Of a DNA stretch of 64,000 nucleotides, positions 29,798-38,870 are shown piece after piece. The translations under genes were made by a program, and so were the position numbers. The notes beneath the pieces are model-generated. The model saw nothing but the letters and a program-made list of their open reading frames with translations, made no database searches and was not told where the DNA came from. The stretch covers positions 1-64,000 of the forward strand of contig NZ_WUTY02000001.1 in NCBI RefSeq assembly GCF_009828925.2. The letters run 5' to 3'. Numbering within the stretch: position 1 is the stretch's first letter; every line of letters begins with the position of its first letter. The DNA comes from Methylicorpusculum oleiharenae. Its GTDB lineage: Bacteria; Pseudomonadota; Gammaproteobacteria; Methylococcales; Methylomonadaceae.

Positions 29798-31117
29798 TTG
29801 AAATACGGTTTCTGGCAAGCAGTTGCATGGATTATCATTTACTTGGGTCTGGTGCAGCTGCCGACAATCCTGGCGTTAGGATTTCAAGCGCCGTCGGCGG
29901 GGTCATTCGCGGCTGAATTGGGGGCAATATTAGGCTTACTAGCACTTGGTGTTCTGGCGATGCAAGCAGCCGTCTCAGGGCGTCACCGCTGGTTTGCAGT
30001 GGGTGCGGGCATGGATAATGTACTGCAATTTCACCGTCAACTCGGCATCTTTGCCCTCCTTTTGGTACTTGCCCATCCGGCCGCGATGTTAATCGCCAAT
30101 CCAACCAATTTTGCGTTTCTTGATCCGCGCGTCAACCTCATGCGCGCCGCAGCGTTGAATTTCATCATCATCGCTACATTGATCTTGGTCACAAGTTCCC
30201 TGCTACGGTTGACATTTCGACTGTCCTACGAGCTATGGCGAGTCATCCACGGCGTGTTATCTATTCTGGTCATTATCGGTGGCCTCAGTCATGCATTGCT
30301 GGTTAACAGCTACTTCGCGCCGGACTGGAAAAAACTGGTCTTAATGAGCGTGGTCGGGTTAGCACTGTTACTAATTGTTGAATCACGCCTGCTGCGCCCA
30401 CTCAGAATGCTCCGGAGGCCCTGGAGGGTCATTGAAGTCATCCCAGAACCCGGAAATGCTACAACAATAATGTTCGAGGCCCAAGGCCACGCCGGACTGA
30501 AATTCCGCCCCGGCCAGTTCGTATGGTTGACACTCGGCGATTCACCGTTTTCGCTACAACAACATCCTTTTTCTATTAGCTCGAGCGCTGCCCATCCCGA
30601 TAAATTGGCCATCACCGCCAAAGCGCTCGGCGACTTCACCAGTAACCTGAGCGCAGTCCAGCCAGGCACCCATGCCTGGCTGGAAGGACCTTACGGTGTA
30701 TTCTTTCATGACGCAGCCCGCTCGCGCGGTGCGATCTTCATCGCCGGCGGAGTCGGCATCACGCCAATTATCAGCATGCTGCGTACTTACCGCGATCTAG
30801 AGCGCGATTATCCGTTATGGCTGATTTACGCCTGCTCGGATGCTGATTCAATCCTGTTCCGCGATGAATTGAACGAAATGGCCGCCCATTTGCCGCTGAC
30901 TTTGGTGTGTGTCTTGTCGAATCCGAATGAAGAATGGAACGGCGAGACCGGCTACGTCGATGCCGATTTACTCGCCCGCCATCTGCCCGAGGACAACGAT
31001 GTCATCGAGTATTTTCTATGCGGTCCACCGCTGATGATGGACAGTGTCGAACCGATTCTGATCGCTCGAGGAGCGGCTCTCAACCGGGTTTATTCGGAAC
31101 GTTTCAATCTCGTCTAA
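29798..31117 (+). CDS. Ferric-reductase-like transmembrane flavoprotein
   Basis: 439 residues from a TTG start with GAGGGG seven bases upstream. The N-terminal half (1-215) has about six membrane helices with paired His (FHRQLGIF, LAHPAAM, WRVIHGV, LSHALLV) that can hold two b hemes. The C-terminal half has an FAD-binding barrel (RPGQFVWLTLG, QQHPFSISSS) and an NAD(P) domain (GAIFIAGGVGITPIISMLR, YFLCGPPLMMD), ending YSERFNLV. The layout matches ferric reductase/NADPH-oxidase-like proteins that move electrons across the inner membrane. A small membrane protein follows 11 bp on. Confidence 0.88.
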   Translation: MKYGFWQAVAWIIIYLGLVQLPTILALGFQAPSAGSFAAELGAILGLLALGVLAMQAAVSGRHRWFAVGAGMDNVLQFHRQLGIFALLLVLAHPAAMLIANPTNFAFLDPRVNLMRAAALNFIIIATLILVTSSLLRLTFRLSYELWRVIHGVLSILVIIGGLSHALLVNSYFAPDWKKLVLMSVVGLALLLIVESRLLRPLRMLRRPWRVIEVIPEPGNATTIMFEAQGHAGLKFRPGQFVWLTLGDSPFSLQQHPFSISSSAAHPDKLAITAKALGDFTSNLSAVQPGTHAWLEGPYGVFFHDAARSRGAIFIAGGVGITPIISMLRTYRDLERDYPLWLIYACSDADSILFRDELNEMAAHLPLTLVCVLSNPNEEWNGETGYVDADLLARHLPEDNDVIEYFLCGPPLMMDSVEPILIARGAALNRVYSERFNLV

Positions 31118-31128
31118 AGGGGTCGCCG

Positions 31129-31299
31129 ATGTTGCATATTAAAGCCCGCCATTCCGGAACCATTACCGCCGCCCTACTGGTATTAATCGCTGTGGCGTTG
31201 GCCGGACTGCGAACCGGCGCTCTCAGTCCGGTAGAATGGCTGGCTATTTTAGCCGATTGGAGTGAAGCTCTCGGCGACGTTTACCGTCCTGAAAAGTGA
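31129..31299 (+). CDS. Small single-helix membrane protein
   Basis: 56 residues. ATG at 31129 with AAAGGGG seven bases upstream, 11 bp after the flavoprotein gene. A basic start (HIKARHSG) leads into one helix (ITAALLVLIAVALAGL) and a Trp-rich acidic tail (VEWLAILADWSEALGDVY). Not a recognised family. Position and binding site suggest a co-expressed partner of the flavoprotein. Confidence 0.55.
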   Translation: MLHIKARHSGTITAALLVLIAVALAGLRTGALSPVEWLAILADWSEALGDVYRPEK

Positions 31300-31302
31300 C
31301 CG

Positions 31303-31497
31303 ATGATCAACCTGCGATATTGGACCGGTATTCTCATTTGCCTGTCTCAGTCTGCAGCATTGTCGGGCCTGAATTTGGCGGCCTTCAGCTTGAGCCGCTT
31401 GCGTCTCGAAACCGCCGCCGAAAAAGGTGACCCAAACGCCCGGAGGGTTTTGGCACTGCGTCGGAATTCTTATTTAGGCAGCGAGCGAATGCCGTAA
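31303..31497 (+). pseudogene. CNNM/DUF21 (CorC-type) protein, N-terminal fragment
   Basis: About 54 codons match the start of CNNM-domain transporters (CLSQSAALSGLNLAAFSLSRLRLE, then ALRRN). The family continues for about 350 residues, but here the frame passes after about 31470 into an inverted piece of a glucosidase gene and stops at 31497. The first membrane helix alone remains, so it is a non-functional stub. It follows the small gene by three bases and was once part of that operon. Confidence 0.8.
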
Positions 31498-31618
31498 GGG
31501 CTTAGAAATTCTTGTTCGTCGAGCAATCGGGTCAACACGCGCCTTAATTTCTCTTCATCCAAGATCGCCAACTAGCGCCAGTTCCCTCTGCCAGGTGTCA
31601 CTGGACAGAAATTCGCCT
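31471..31618 (-). pseudogene. Inverted 148-bp scrap of a GH63-like glucosidase gene
   Basis: The reverse complement aligns without gaps to 40864-41011 inside the glucosidase gene, with about 10 differences by eye. It holds an in-frame TAG where the intact gene has a Leu codon, plus Ile-to-Asn, Glu-to-Gly, Arg-to-Trp and Ser-to-Pro changes, so it has decayed. It joins the CNNM stub at about 31470. The flank at 31619-31775 is not recognisable. Confidence 0.85.
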
Positions 31619-31775
31619 ACGTTGAATCAGACGGCGTGCCCGAGTCAAACTTGTAGTGTAGGGATGTTGCTTGACTTCTGAAGCTGCAACTTGTTCAGCT
31701 TATTGTTTGATAGCGAACAGACTAGGCCGGCGATTCGTTTAATAATTCTCGCACACAACTGAATGGAGACTCATT

Positions 31776-32720
31776 ATGACCTTATCTAATCACTCAACCG
31801 CTGACGAATACGCAATATCCTTACAAACTTCACCCAGCGCAGTGTCGTGGAGCGCTATCTTGGCAGGAGCTACAGCCGCCGCTGCCCTGGCATTAATCCT
31901 TTTGATGTTGGGGGTGGGTTTGGGTCTGTCTTCGGTATCACCCTGGGCTTACAGCGGTGTCAGCGCAACCACTTTCGGTGTCTCGTCTATCCTGTGGTTG
32001 ACCTTCACGCAACTCATTGCTTCGGGGCTGGGTGGGTACCTAGCCGGCAGGTTGAGAATAAAGTGGTTGGCGGTGCCTACGGACGAGGTCTATTTCCGTG
32101 ACACCGCGCACGGCTTTCTGGCCTGGGCCGTTGCCGCACTGACGACCGCCGCGCTACTGACTTCGGCGGCTGGGTTCATCGTTAGCGGTGGAATCCAGGC
32201 TGGGGCCTCTGTAGCGGGCGGAGTGGCCACGGCCGTCGGGGCCGAAGCGGCGGAATCCGACAGCAACCGTGAAGCGATGGATTATTTCGTGGATTCGCTA
32301 TTCCGAAAGGAGATCAATGCAACTACCTACGCCCTGACTCCAGCCGAAAGCGATTCGGCGCAGCAGCCAGTCCGGTTTCAGAGGGCAAAGCCTGCCGAAT
32401 CTGCATCCGAAGTCACCCGCATCTTCATCAATAGTATTCACACGGGCCCTCTGCCTGCAGAGGATGTTCAGTATGTCGGACAGGTTGTCGCGTTGCGTAC
32501 CGGCATGAGTCAACAAGAGGCTGAACAACGGGTGAAGGATACCTATGCTCGCCTACAGAGCCAGCTGCATGAGGCGAAAACTGCGGCGAAAGAAGCGGCT
32601 GACAAAATGCGCAAGGCTTCCGCCTATATGGCGCTGTGGTTCTTCATATCGCTACTCATCGGTGCATTTGTTGCCAGTTACGCGGCTATATTCGGTGGTC
32701 AGCAACGTGACCTGTGCTAG
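31776..32720 (+). CDS. Hypothetical multi-helix membrane protein
   Basis: 314 residues. AATGGAGACTCATT provides a ribosome binding site. A small-residue-rich helical part (about 20-150; VSWSAILAGATAAAALALILLMLGVGLGL) is followed by a soluble charged segment (about 150-285) and a final helix ending in GGQQRDLC. The segment around 230-285 (MSQQEAEQRVKDTYARLQ) looks like a BON/TraG-like or coiled helix pair. I have seen this architecture annotated only as hypothetical. It is followed 39 bp later by a 23-residue membrane peptide gene and the stress cluster. Confidence 0.75.
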   Translation: MTLSNHSTADEYAISLQTSPSAVSWSAILAGATAAAALALILLMLGVGLGLSSVSPWAYSGVSATTFGVSSILWLTFTQLIASGLGGYLAGRLRIKWLAVPTDEVYFRDTAHGFLAWAVAALTTAALLTSAAGFIVSGGIQAGASVAGGVATAVGAEAAESDSNREAMDYFVDSLFRKEINATTYALTPAESDSAQQPVRFQRAKPAESASEVTRIFINSIHTGPLPAEDVQYVGQVVALRTGMSQQEAEQRVKDTYARLQSQLHEAKTAAKEAADKMRKASAYMALWFFISLLIGAFVASYAAIFGGQQRDLC

Positions 32721-32759
32721 CAACTTCCACTCACTAACCGTTAAATAAGGAGACAAGCC

Positions 32760-32831
32760 ATGCGTTCAATTCTTTTGTTCGTGCTCGGTATTCCCATTCC
32801 CATCATCATTTTGATTGCGCTATTTTTATAA
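32760..32831 (+). CDS. 23-residue hydrophobic peptide gene
   Basis: ATG at 32760 with AAGGAGA eight bases upstream. The peptide is one membrane helix with a PIPIIILIALF core and an Arg near the start. I recall nearly identical orphan peptides annotated as hypothetical in many proteobacteria, often next to a membrane protein like the one here. Its strong ribosome binding site and conservation by recall argue that it is real. Confidence 0.6.
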   Translation: MRSILLFVLGIPIPIIILIALFL

Positions 32832-32857
32832 TAGGCTCGTGAGACAGTCGGCGTGAA

Positions 32858-32905
32858 AAGTCGCTTTCTTCTTCCCCACCCATTATGAAATGGAGAAAGC
32901 GGCTT
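32858..32905 (+). terminator. Possible stem-loop after the membrane protein pair
   Basis: AAGTCGCTTTCT at 32858-32869 pairs with AGAAAGCGGCTT at 32894-32905 (one G-T pair) around a 24-base loop. No T-run follows, so function is uncertain. Confidence 0.3.
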
Positions 32906-33046
32906 CGAAATTAGAGGGATAAATTAAACCATCCACCAGTTCAGGCAGCAAAACAACGCAGGCCCAAAACGGTGAGCCATTAACAATAAATCCCCCAGGG
33001 ATGGCATTCAATTATCTTAAAAAATAAAAAAAGCGAGGAAATTACA

Positions 33047-33460
33047 ATGTCTACACGATTACCGTTAGTACTCTTCACTTTAACCGGCAGCCTACTCCTG
33101 ATGAGCGGTTCCGTTCAAGCCGAACAGGGTGCCGTCCTCTATTTGGCGAACGGCTCCAGTTCGGAACTGGAAAACACCGAGCGCAATGTTCGCGACAGAG
33201 ATGATGCTACTTTAACCCCGGTAGATCAAAAGGAAACCGAAGGCGATATCGCTATCACAGCGGCCATCCGGCAAGCCGTGGTTAGAAATGAGTCGCTATC
33301 AGTCAATGCGCAAAATACAAAAATCATCACCCGTAATGGCGTGGTGACTTTGCGTGGGCCTGTTGAAAGTGAAGCCGAAAAAATCAAACTGCATGCTATC
33401 GCCAAGCAAACACCCGGCGTCGTGCAGGTAGATAATCAACTTGAAATTAAAGCGCCTTAA
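33047..33460 (+). CDS. Periplasmic BON-domain protein
   Basis: 137 residues. GCGAGGAAA before the ATG; signal peptide cleaved near VQAEQ (about 26). After a polar linker there is one BON domain (about 65-137): ITAAIRQAVV, NTKIITRNGVVTLRGPVESEAEKIKLHAIAKQTPGVVQVDNQL. BON domains bind lipids or membranes, and OsmY/Kbp-type proteins are induced by osmotic stress. It opens a run of three stress-like genes, 18 bp ahead of the next. Confidence 0.85.
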   Translation: MSTRLPLVLFTLTGSLLLMSGSVQAEQGAVLYLANGSSSELENTERNVRDRDDATLTPVDQKETEGDIAITAAIRQAVVRNESLSVNAQNTKIITRNGVVTLRGPVESEAEKIKLHAIAKQTPGVVQVDNQLEIKAP

Positions 33461-33477
33461 AGGCTCAGGAGAACGCC

Positions 33478-33993
33478 ATGAGTAAAGCAGTATTTTGTAT
33501 CGCCCAAAACACCGGTCAGGCAGAGAGCATCGTTAATGACCTGAATGCCGCGGGTTTTTCCCACAGTGATATATCAGTTTTGTTTTCGGACAAATCCTCT
33601 ACCCAGGATTTTGCCCATGAAAAGAACACCAAAGCGCCCGAAGGGGCTGCTCTGGGAGGGACAGTGGGCTTTGGCACCGGCGCAGTACTCGGCTTGTTAG
33701 CCGGGATTGGCGCTTTGGCAATTCCCGGTGTAGGCCCCTTTATCGCCGCAGGACCCATTATGGGCGCCCTGAGCGGAGCCGCAGTAGGCGCTGCCACCGG
33801 CAGTTTGGCGGGTGGCTTAATCGGGCTGGGAATCCCCGAGTATGAAGCGAAACGCTACGAAGGAAAAGTCGCGGGCGGCAATGCTTTGATTTCGGTCCAT
33901 ACGACCAGCAGCGAAGCGGTGGATAAAGCGAAAAAAATCTTCGAGCTGGCTCATGCCGAGGATATTTCTTCGACAGGGGAAGCGTCAGTTTAA
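33478..33993 (+). CDS. General stress protein 17M-like, glycine-rich membrane-associated protein
   Basis: 171 residues with AGGAGAACGCC before the ATG. The N-terminal half has the 17M-like fold seen in DUF1269/DUF3341-type proteins (FCIAQNTGQAESIVNDLNAAGF), then a long Gly/Ala stretch that can form paired helices (about 65-125), then a second 17M-like strand set. Function unknown in the family; usually stress-linked. Co-directional with the BON gene and the DUF2383 gene. Confidence 0.7.
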   Translation: MSKAVFCIAQNTGQAESIVNDLNAAGFSHSDISVLFSDKSSTQDFAHEKNTKAPEGAALGGTVGFGTGAVLGLLAGIGALAIPGVGPFIAAGPIMGALSGAAVGAATGSLAGGLIGLGIPEYEAKRYEGKVAGGNALISVHTTSSEAVDKAKKIFELAHAEDISSTGEASV

Positions 33994-34047
33994 GCATCGA
34001 TGATGCACTGGCACGTCATCAAAAACTAATCACCCAGGAGTTATATC

Positions 34048-34491
34048 ATGCACAACATTGAAACACTCAACAAATTTCTGAAAGATGAATTATCGGCAAC
34101 AGAAACCTATCAACAGGCGCTGGACAAACTTCGAGAAGATGTCGGAGCTAGCGAAGCGGAGGTTCTAACGCCCATTTATGAGGATCATAAGCAGGCAGTT
34201 TCCAGTTTACAGGCACTCATCAGTCGACTGGGAGGAACGCCCTGTGAGGATTCAGGAGCCTGGGGAACGTGGGCAAAAATAGTCCAGGGCAGCGCTAATC
34301 TGCTGGGAAAAGAAACGGCCCTAAAGGCTTTACAGAGCGGAGAAAAAAGCGGCGCCGAAGCTTATGAGGAAGCGTTGGAGGAGAGTGAGCTGTCATCAGA
34401 TATTCACACTTTGATTGAAACGAAGCTGCTGCCTGCTCAACAAGCGCATATTAGAACTTTGGATCGGCTTTTGGGCGCGGAAACTGAGTAG
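34048..34491 (+). CDS. DUF2383 four-helix-bundle protein (PA2169-like)
   Basis: 147 residues; CAGGAGTTATATC ahead of the ATG. Ferritin-like helical repeat: LNKFLKDELSATETYQQAL in the first helix and an EDHKQAVSSLQALI pair. The second half repeats the pattern (GEKSGAEAYEEALEE) and ends LPAQQAHIRTLDRL. The Glu and His spacing recalls metal-binding bundles, but binding is not shown. It sits last in the stress trio, 54 bp after the previous gene. Confidence 0.8.
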   Translation: MHNIETLNKFLKDELSATETYQQALDKLREDVGASEAEVLTPIYEDHKQAVSSLQALISRLGGTPCEDSGAWGTWAKIVQGSANLLGKETALKALQSGEKSGAEAYEEALEESELSSDIHTLIETKLLPAQQAHIRTLDRLLGAETE

Positions 34492-34604
34492 GTTTTTCAA
34501 TCTTCTTAGCCTTAGCAAGCAGTTTTTAAATGAAGTCAGCGTGAACTCAAATTGATTCGCGCTGGCTCTATTTATTGCGTTACCGGATTTTAAATTAAGG
34601 TGAA

Positions 34605-35171
34605 TTGAAAAATGAAGAGGACGTCAAAGTTTTTCTGGATAGCATCAACTGTGAGCACAAAACACCCGCTAATAAATTTGTTCATGAAAGGTTAAAACAG
34701 CATGACCAACCCGTCCCGACCATAAATTTTACCGATGAGGGCATTTATAGCCGCCAGACTGATTGGCGTTTGTATCCGGGCTGTGATTTAGGCGGGCGGA
34801 GTGAAGTGTTGCTTACCAAAGAGATTCCCTGCAGATATGAGGAAAATAATTATGAACGTTATTATCCTATCAAAAAGGTTGACGGTATTCACCAATCGTT
34901 ATACCAACAATATCGTAATGAAGCGAAAAAATTAAACCCTATCACTTTCATAGGCCCATGCGGTCAATATATCTATTACGACTATTGTTGGGCGAAGGAT
35001 CGCGCGGATGGCAGGATCAGTTTGAATAAAGCGCGTGTCAGGAAAATGCTTGCGAATGGCTTGCATCGAAGCAATGGTTCTAAGGACGAGCTGGCGTTTC
35101 ATCTCACAACCTCGTTTTGTTGCATAAAGGTGAAATTGGCTAATAATTGCGGCAATCTTGGAGAAAAATGA
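34605..35171 (+). pseudogene. UDP-galactopyranose-mutase-like C-terminal fragment
   Basis: A 188-codon frame from a TTG; an AAGGTG lies too close to be convincing. Residues about 70-135 read PCRYEENNYERYYPIKK, DGIHQSLYQQYRNEAKKL and ITFIGPCGQYIYYD, which match the C-terminal end of UDP-galactopyranose mutase. The N-terminal FAD-binding domain is missing, and the last 50 residues do not fit. I read it as a broken remnant, possibly still open by chance. The family call rests on pattern memory. Confidence 0.5.
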
Positions 35172-35375
35172 GATTTTGATGATCAGGCAGAGGTAAAGAA
35201 GCAGTCGCTTCCAATCATTTACCATTGATTACCGAGATTGAACTCTAAATTGCCGGCAATTTTGGGTTTGATAAGTCCTTAGCTTGAGCGATATGAATTT
35301 AGGGACTGACTTACATCGTTGACGAGCTGAAACAGTCAAACACAAGACTGAAAAAAGGGATGAAAGGCAAATAAG

Positions 35376-36776
35376 ATGAAAAAATTAATGAAACAGATGC
35401 TCCTAACTTTCGTTTGGCTAACGTGCCTTCTGTCTGAAATTGATATCGCTCAAGCTCAGGACTTATCGAAATTATTGACCGGCAGTGATGCTAATGAAAG
35501 TGCTCCTGCACCGGATCAAGTCATTACGGTAACGCACTTGAAACAAAATGATAAAAAAATAGAAAAACGTTTGCAGCAGATTTTCTCAGAGCTGGATAAT
35601 TTAAAGGACATAAAAGTGTCCGTTAGTAATGGTGTTGTAATCTTAGAAGGTGAAATTGTTTCAAAAGCAGCGGAAACAAGAGCTATTCAATTTGCCCAAC
35701 AAATCGAAAGTGTTGTCGAAGTTGAGAACCGGTTAGTTATTAATCAAAGCATAACAAAACGTTTTCCGGAGACGATCAATAAAATATCGACTTTTGGCAA
35801 GCAGTTGATCGCCGGGCTTCCCTTGATTCTGATGGCGTTGCTAATTTTTTTGGTTTTTTGGAAATTGGGCGGTTGGCTTTCTCAACGTAGAGCACTTTTT
35901 CGTCGTATCAGCGTTAACAGTTTCATCGCCGAATTATTGGGGAAGATCACCCATTTTGTTTTTATACTCATTGGCATTGTCCTGGTGCTAAACCTATTGG
36001 ATTCTGTCGCATTATTGAGCACAATTCTCGGTGCAGCCGGTATTTTCAGCTTGGCAGTCGGCTTTGCTATACGAGATACTGTCGAAAACTTTATCGCAAG
36101 CACCTTATTGAGCATTCGAAATCCCTTTGAAATCAACGATTTTGTTGAGATTGAAGGCCGACAAGGCAATGTCGCTCGTCTGACGTCACGGGCCACCATA
36201 TTGATTTCACCGGATGGCAATCATATCCGTATTCCAAACTCGACAGTATTCAAAGCCACGATAACCAACTTCACACGAAACCCCAAGAGACAATTCCAAT
36301 TCGATGTCGGTGTAGGTACCACCCACGATTTGTCAACAGCTCAAGCTATAGCATTGGCCATGCTCAAAACTGTACCCGGTATTTTAGAGGAACCAAAACC
36401 TTTAGCCATTATTCATGAGTTAGGTGATTCCCATGTGGTGATGCGTATTTTCGGTTGGGTAAACCAAACACAACATGATTTTTTAAAAGTGCGTAGCGAG
36501 GCGATTAAATCGGTGAAGCAAGCATTTGACGAATCATTGATCACGATGCCCAATCCGATTTACGATCTTAGAATGACTCATAACCAAGAGCCGTCCCAGG
36601 AAAAAAATCAACAGGAAGTTAAGACAGCTATAAAAACAGATCTTCAAAACATCGACAATCAAACTGAGGAAGTCAATGATATGACAGTCGATCGCTCTGT
36701 CGAAAAGCAGATTTTAAAGGAAAATATAGAAGACAAGGTTGAAAATCTTTTGGATCCGAATACACCTTCAGAGTAA
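35376..36776 (+). CDS. BON-domain mechanosensitive channel (MscS family)
   Basis: 466 residues. Signal peptide (1-27, cleaved near AQAQD); periplasmic BON domain (about 55-125; KVSVSNGVVILEGEIVSKAAETRAI); three membrane helices (about 145-260); the pore helix region (LGAAGIFSLAVGFAIRDTVENFIAS); then the MscS beta and alpha/beta domains (IEGRQGNVARLTSRATILISPDGNHIRIPNSTVF). The last 60 residues form an acidic tail unlike the core family. Such BON-MscS proteins are thought to open under osmotic stress, and the neighbouring BON and stress genes fit. Confidence 0.85.
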   Translation: MKKLMKQMLLTFVWLTCLLSEIDIAQAQDLSKLLTGSDANESAPAPDQVITVTHLKQNDKKIEKRLQQIFSELDNLKDIKVSVSNGVVILEGEIVSKAAETRAIQFAQQIESVVEVENRLVINQSITKRFPETINKISTFGKQLIAGLPLILMALLIFLVFWKLGGWLSQRRALFRRISVNSFIAELLGKITHFVFILIGIVLVLNLLDSVALLSTILGAAGIFSLAVGFAIRDTVENFIASTLLSIRNPFEINDFVEIEGRQGNVARLTSRATILISPDGNHIRIPNSTVFKATITNFTRNPKRQFQFDVGVGTTHDLSTAQAIALAMLKTVPGILEEPKPLAIIHELGDSHVVMRIFGWVNQTQHDFLKVRSEAIKSVKQAFDESLITMPNPIYDLRMTHNQEPSQEKNQQEVKTAIKTDLQNIDNQTEEVNDMTVDRSVEKQILKENIEDKVENLLDPNTPSE

Positions 36777-37117
36777 TAAATCTAAAAAGAGCAGCGTAAC
36801 TATTCGGTCACCCCTCATTTTTATCGGCACGGGTTTGTCGCTTGTGTTGGGGAAATAGAGTACCGGTCTAACCCTCGCTTCCGAGTAAAGAAATGAATTT
36901 GTGACTTAGAGCCAATTGCGCAGCTCTGTAGCCCTTGACTTACTTAGCCTACAGCGCACCCTAAAAATCGTTTACCCCAAATTGTAACTGAAGAATGCGG
37001 GGTTGAGAGATACGATCACAGTTTTTTTCGGATTTTCACCCCACGATTGACAGGCTATGCAATGGGGGGTCATGTTATAATTAACCTATTGATAATTATG
37101 CTAATTATAGGTATTTT
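36777..37117. other. 341-bp stretch upstream of the transposase
   Basis: No gene was seen. TTGATAATTATGCTAATTAT just before 37118 looks like an AT-rich promoter for the transposase. I could not match a terminal inverted repeat here to the far side of the element. Confidence 0.45.
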
Positions 37118-38605
37118 ATGACTCAGATAGCGGCCGTATTATTTGATTGGGATGCCGTCGAAGCACGTTCGGATCTGGCGCGTTTTTTTCTGGTTCGTGA
37201 CCATTTGCCCGACCGTGATTTGATCGCTGCTTTGGAGGCGAAACGGGGCCTAGGGCGGGATGACTATCCGGTCATTCCTATGTGGAATGCGATAGTCGCG
37301 GGTGTGGTTTTTCAACATGAATCGATTGAATTGTTGCAGCGAGAACTGTCCCGTAATCCGGCCTTGTTACAGGCGTGTGGTTTTAATGTTTTACCCCTGC
37401 AAAAAAAGCCGGTGGCGCAACTGGTGAAGAATCAGCTTACCGGGCGGATGGAGGTGATTTGGCCTCAACCCGAAGCCCCCCATTATGCGGTACCCAATAG
37501 CTGGAATTTCTCGCGCTTTCTCAGTAATCTCATTGCTGTCGAAACGGAACAAGGACTGGTTAGCCGAATGTTAATCGATTTGCGTGAACAGTTAATGGCG
37601 GTAGTGCCTGATTTTGGTCAACACCTGGGCTACGATGGCAAAGCTATTGATAGCCACAGCACCGGACACGTCGATAGCAAAAGTGGACACTGTTCAGACC
37701 CTGATGCCGATTGGGGGCATCACGAAACAGTCGGCGTGAATGCCAAAACCGGCACGCCCTGGAAGAAAGTAAAAAACTGGTTTGGCTATGGCCTGCACCT
37801 GATTGCCGACACCCACTACGAAATTCCGGTGGGATTTCACCTGACCCCCGCGTCTCGTTCTGAACAGGTCGAACTGCGGGCTATGCTTGATGAGCTGTTC
37901 GAACAAACGCCCGAATTGGCCGAACGCTGCGCGGATTTTAGTGCGGATCGGGGCCTGGATTGCGCCGAAACCAAGGCTAAGCTATGGGATGAGCATCACA
38001 TCCGTCCACTGATCGACACCCGCGAAATGTGGCGATCAGAAAAACAGGAACCCCATTATGAGCCTGGTCAGCCGATTACGCGTCCTCTCTACCCTGATCG
38101 GGCTGACACTATCGTGTACACCGAGAAAGGAACAGTTCATTGTGTTTGCTTAGTCACCGGTACCCAACGCGATTTAGCCTTTCAGGGTTTCGAAGCCGAT
38201 CGGGACACCCTGAAATATCGCTGTCCTGCGGCAGCTTATGGCCTGGACTGCCAAGGTAAAGCCCAATGCCACGCAGCCGGGCAAGTGAATCCGGGCGACT
38301 ATGGTCGGATTGTCCGCATCGACATCACTGAACAAAATCGGCGCATTTTCGTCCCGACGCCTCATGGCAGTCCCTCTTGGCAACGAGGGTATGCTCGCCG
38401 CAGCGCCTTGGAACGCATTAACAACCGGATTGACAATAACTTCTGTTTTGAACAGCACTTTATCCGGGGCCAGGCCAAAATGAAAACCCGGATGGGGCTG
38501 GCACTGGCGGTTATGATGGCTATGGCGCTAGGCCATGTGAAAGCGGGGCGCATTGAGCAGATGCGCTCACTGGTTAAGCCGATTCCGATTCGAAATACGG
38601 GTTAA
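37118..38605 (+). CDS. DDE transposase, IS1182/IS4-like
   Basis: 495 residues, one uninterrupted frame. An N-terminal DUF772-like region (about 30-120) is followed by the DDE domain: YDGKAIDSHS (first Asp region), FSADRGLDCAETK (second Asp), and a C-terminal RRSALERINNRIDN segment carrying the Glu. A Cys-rich insert (YRCPAAAYGLDCQGKAQC) lies between, as in many IS1182 members. It appears intact and could be active. Element ends were not found by eye, so its full borders are unknown. Confidence 0.85.
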   Translation: MTQIAAVLFDWDAVEARSDLARFFLVRDHLPDRDLIAALEAKRGLGRDDYPVIPMWNAIVAGVVFQHESIELLQRELSRNPALLQACGFNVLPLQKKPVAQLVKNQLTGRMEVIWPQPEAPHYAVPNSWNFSRFLSNLIAVETEQGLVSRMLIDLREQLMAVVPDFGQHLGYDGKAIDSHSTGHVDSKSGHCSDPDADWGHHETVGVNAKTGTPWKKVKNWFGYGLHLIADTHYEIPVGFHLTPASRSEQVELRAMLDELFEQTPELAERCADFSADRGLDCAETKAKLWDEHHIRPLIDTREMWRSEKQEPHYEPGQPITRPLYPDRADTIVYTEKGTVHCVCLVTGTQRDLAFQGFEADRDTLKYRCPAAAYGLDCQGKAQCHAAGQVNPGDYGRIVRIDITEQNRRIFVPTPHGSPSWQRGYARRSALERINNRIDNNFCFEQHFIRGQAKMKTRMGLALAVMMAMALGHVKAGRIEQMRSLVKPIPIRNTG

Positions 38606-38870
38606 ATTTTGACTGGGGCGATTTCCAACAGCCGCCGATCATATCGGCAAGCGGGCGTATTGCCTAAAAATAGGCTCTTATGGTTTTTTTGATATCGAGC
38701 GCTGAAAATCGTCGAAAGCGGCGTTAGTGAGTCGTCCAAAAATTTATTTTGAGGCGAAATAGCCGCCCCTTTTTCACCAGTGAATCTGGAAAGTGTTACA
38801 GCGCAAATGGCTCACTTAGACTCAAAGCTGTCAAGCGTTCCCGACTTATAAACTTTTGGTAGAGAAGACC

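Noticed and set aside
37000-38870. Terminal inverted repeats of the intact transposase element
   Set aside because: I compared both flanks by eye and found no convincing matching ends.
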